From the NCBI GenBank assembly GCA_964357255.1, contig CAYHKQ010000043.1, positions 1 to 21,836 on the forward strand: a stretch of DNA of 21,836 bases. The letters run 5' to 3'. The DNA comes from JBBTIS01 sp038059855. GTDB taxonomy: Bacteria; Elusimicrobiota; Elusimicrobia; JACQPE01. Under the pieces are notes generated by a model that did not search any database, was not told the origin of the DNA, and saw only the letters and a program-made list of their open reading frames with translations. Position numbers and translations under genes: made by a program. Each line of letters starts with the position of its first letter. The first letter of the stretch is position 1. This document shows positions 20,408-21,836 of the stretch, piece by piece.

Positions 20408-21718
20408 TTAAACCTCCACCTCTTGAATTTTTGCGTTTGCTAAAAGAAAATCAAAAACCTTGTCCATTAAAATGTCATAGAGAACGGAATCCCTGTTTTT
20501 CAACATCGCCTCACGCTGTTTTTCATCGTGCGCGGACTCGATCCTCTTATTAAAATCATCCTCGTCAATCTTGATGCCTTCGCGCTTGGCAATGTCCCGA
20601 ACCAAATAGGCAAGACGAATTTCATTGGCGGCTTCAATGCGGTACTTAACCCGCAATTCGTTGTCATGTTCCGGCGCAATCTCCCTGCCCGAAAGGGCAA
20701 AAAGCGTCCTGGCGCGCCCCAACAGTTCGGAGGCTCTGATCTCCAACTCCGCCTCCGGCACATCAACGGAATTCTCCCTCAAAAGCTCGGCCGTGATTTG
20801 ATCGCGCAAAATTCCCTGAGATCTGGCTTCGAGGCGTTGATTCAAAACCGCGCGGACTTCCTCTTTCCACTTGGCCATCTGACCGGCATATTCCTGGGCC
20901 TCTTGCCCACGCCCGCAATGAGCGCCCTCCATGCGCTTGAGCTCCAAGAGTTCAAGTCGGCCCGCCATCGTCTTGCCTTGAAGTTCAAGCGTAGGACAAT
21001 CATCGTCAATCGGCATCTCCCAAATTTTTGACTGGCCGGCGCCGAGCCCCTCAAGAGCTTCGCGCATTCCCAAGGGAAGGCACTCCTCATCCACGCTGAT
21101 GAGTTCCTGCCCCCATTGCAACAACGATTCGCTTGCCGGATCGCCGGAGGCGCCATTGAGCCTGCCCCCGAAACGCGCGCTGATTAAAGCCCAGTGGCCG
21201 GCGTTTTCCCTGGTCTTTTCCTCGATCGGAACCAAATACTGAGTCTCGCTCTCTTGGAGAAGGCGTCCAAGCTCAACCTCAACTTCTTCCTCGCTGATCT
21301 TGCGCCGCTTTCTCTCCAAAACCAATCCCTTGTAATTTTTAACAACCAAGGAGGGTTCGATCTCGAACACCGCCTCAAGACTCAAGCGCTCGCCGAAATG
21401 ATAATCCACCTTGGAGACAAGCGGGCTGTATACGATTTTAAGATCCTCTCTTTTAACAATTTCCTGCACAACGACGTTAGCCACTTCTTGCGTCACCTCG
21501 CGGCGAATCCAGGAGCCAAGCTGTTCTATGACCACCTCGTCGGAAATCCGGCCGCGGCGAAAGCCCGGGAGCTTGGCCTGATCACGCGCAATAGCCACCC
21601 ATTTTGATTCAACCGCCTTAAGCCGCTCGCCTTTAAGGGAGGCCTCATAACTCTTCTTAGTCGGCCCTGAAGCCGTCAATTTTACTTCCGCGCCGATTCC
21701 TTCGGTCGTAAAGTTCAT
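20408..21718 (-). CDS. tig: Trigger factor (ribosome-associated chaperone), divergent
   Basis: The 436-residue product has the trigger-factor layout. The N-terminal ribosome-binding domain has the signature GFRRGR (52-57, GFRKGK in E. coli). A middle PPIase-like domain (about 155-250) follows, then a long helical C-terminal arm domain (about 255-430, ending DKVFDFLLANA). It holds nascent chains at the exit tunnel. The middle domain is poorly conserved by eye (FGGRLNGASGDPASESLLQW, LGMREALEGLGAGQSKIW), so prolyl isomerase activity is uncertain. It is the first gene of the array: clpP begins 5 nt later. The ATG at 21718 lacks a close ribosome site; a six-codon mini-ORF ends across it. Confidence 0.92.
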   Translation of the reverse strand: MNFTTEGIGAEVKLTASGPTKKSYEASLKGERLKAVESKWVAIARDQAKLPGFRRGRISDEVVIEQLGSWIRREVTQEVANVVVQEIVKREDLKIVYSPLVSKVDYHFGERLSLEAVFEIEPSLVVKNYKGLVLERKRRKISEEEVEVELGRLLQESETQYLVPIEEKTRENAGHWALISARFGGRLNGASGDPASESLLQWGQELISVDEECLPLGMREALEGLGAGQSKIWEMPIDDDCPTLELQGKTMAGRLELLELKRMEGAHCGRGQEAQEYAGQMAKWKEEVRAVLNQRLEARSQGILRDQITAELLRENSVDVPEAELEIRASELLGRARTLFALSGREIAPEHDNELRVKYRIEAANEIRLAYLVRDIAKREGIKIDEDDFNKRIESAHDEKQREAMLKNRDSVLYDILMDKVFDFLLANAKIQEVEV

Positions 21719-21735
21719 AGTACTGTGAATTTCAT
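21715..21735 (-). other. Six-codon mini-ORF overlapping the tig start
   Basis: ATG (21735-21733) opens MKFTVL and stops at a TGA that overlaps the tig ATG (ATGA). AGGAG lies about 15 nt upstream of this mini-start, which is farther than ideal. It could feed ribosomes to tig by re-initiation. The evidence is thin. Confidence 0.25.
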
Positions 21736-21836
21736 CAAATTTTTTCTATCTCCTAACTCCTGCGACTCTTAAGCCCAGTCACTCTTGTCGCTTTAGTCGC
21801 CCCGGCCGCCCCTGTTGACTGCGCACGAGAGGACTT
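21736..21836 (-). other. Upstream region of the tig array, with degenerate GACT/GCGAC repeats
   Basis: On the minus strand this holds a degenerate short-repeat tract (GCGACTAAAGCGAC, AAGAGTGACTGGG, CTTAAGAGTCGC), with GCGACT and AGTCGC as distant inverted ends, then TTAGGAGATAG. No convincing -35/-10 pair was found. The promoter of the large array is probably here or beyond the window. Confidence 0.35.

Noticed and set aside
1..21836. CRISPR array, rRNA genes or a replication origin
   Set aside because: No regularly spaced repeats, no rRNA core sequences and no DnaA-box cluster were seen; the repeats found are single palindromic elements.

Overview
The window reads as a piece of a Gram-negative bacterial chromosome, probably a metagenomic contig. 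It has signal-peptide proteins, predicted outer-membrane beta-barrels, a Lon/ClpP/trigger-factor set and CCA-encoding tRNA genes. Base composition is moderate (roughly mid-50s % GC by eye), with frequent alternative starts (TTG, GTG) and overlapping genes. An under-sampled phylum such as Elusimicrobiota would fit, but that is inference; no rRNA is present to settle it.

Layout. (1) Bases 1 to about 630 are much richer in GC and hold two unrelated coding fragments in opposite orientations: a piece of a PQQ-dependent alcohol dehydrogenase, then an unknown open frame. They stop abruptly at the terminator of a tRNA-Asp gene, so this end looks like an assembly chimera or foreign DNA. (2) 690-3525 holds tRNA-Asp(GUC) (-), a + strand trio (two secreted or anchored coiled-coil proteins and a DHA2-type MFS exporter) and tRNA-Lys(UUU) (-). 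(3) 3526-3980 is the relic of an integrated element: a tyrosine integrase whose middle is deleted, preceded by an excisionase-like helix-turn-helix fragment without a start codon, pressed against tRNA-Lys. (4) 4050-7683 carries a DmpA-type self-cleaving aminopeptidase and, convergent to it, a CopA copper ATPase with a small upstream ORF. (5) 7810-10549 holds an unknown secreted helical protein and a 636-residue protein that seems to join an outer-membrane barrel to a transglutaminase-like domain, behind two tandem operator-like dyads. (6) 10578-10721 is a 144-bp MITE-like palindromic element with a target duplication.

(7) From 21718 down to 10738 runs one very tight minus-strand array of 11 genes, with no gap above 5 nt and many overlaps: tig, clpP, lon, a class V aminotransferase, an ABC ATPase, its permease, a TPR protein, a PAP2 phosphatase, a possible alpha/alpha-toroid secreted protein, a small barrel protein and a SRAP protein. 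clpX is absent from its usual place between clpP and lon.

The strongest leads are: the barrel plus transglutaminase-like fusion protein; the SRAP protein whose essential Cys2 is Ser; a ClpP whose triad Asp is Asn; the MITE; the collapsed integrase/tRNA-Lys junction; and the fusion of proteostasis genes with an envelope gene set in one apparent transcription unit.
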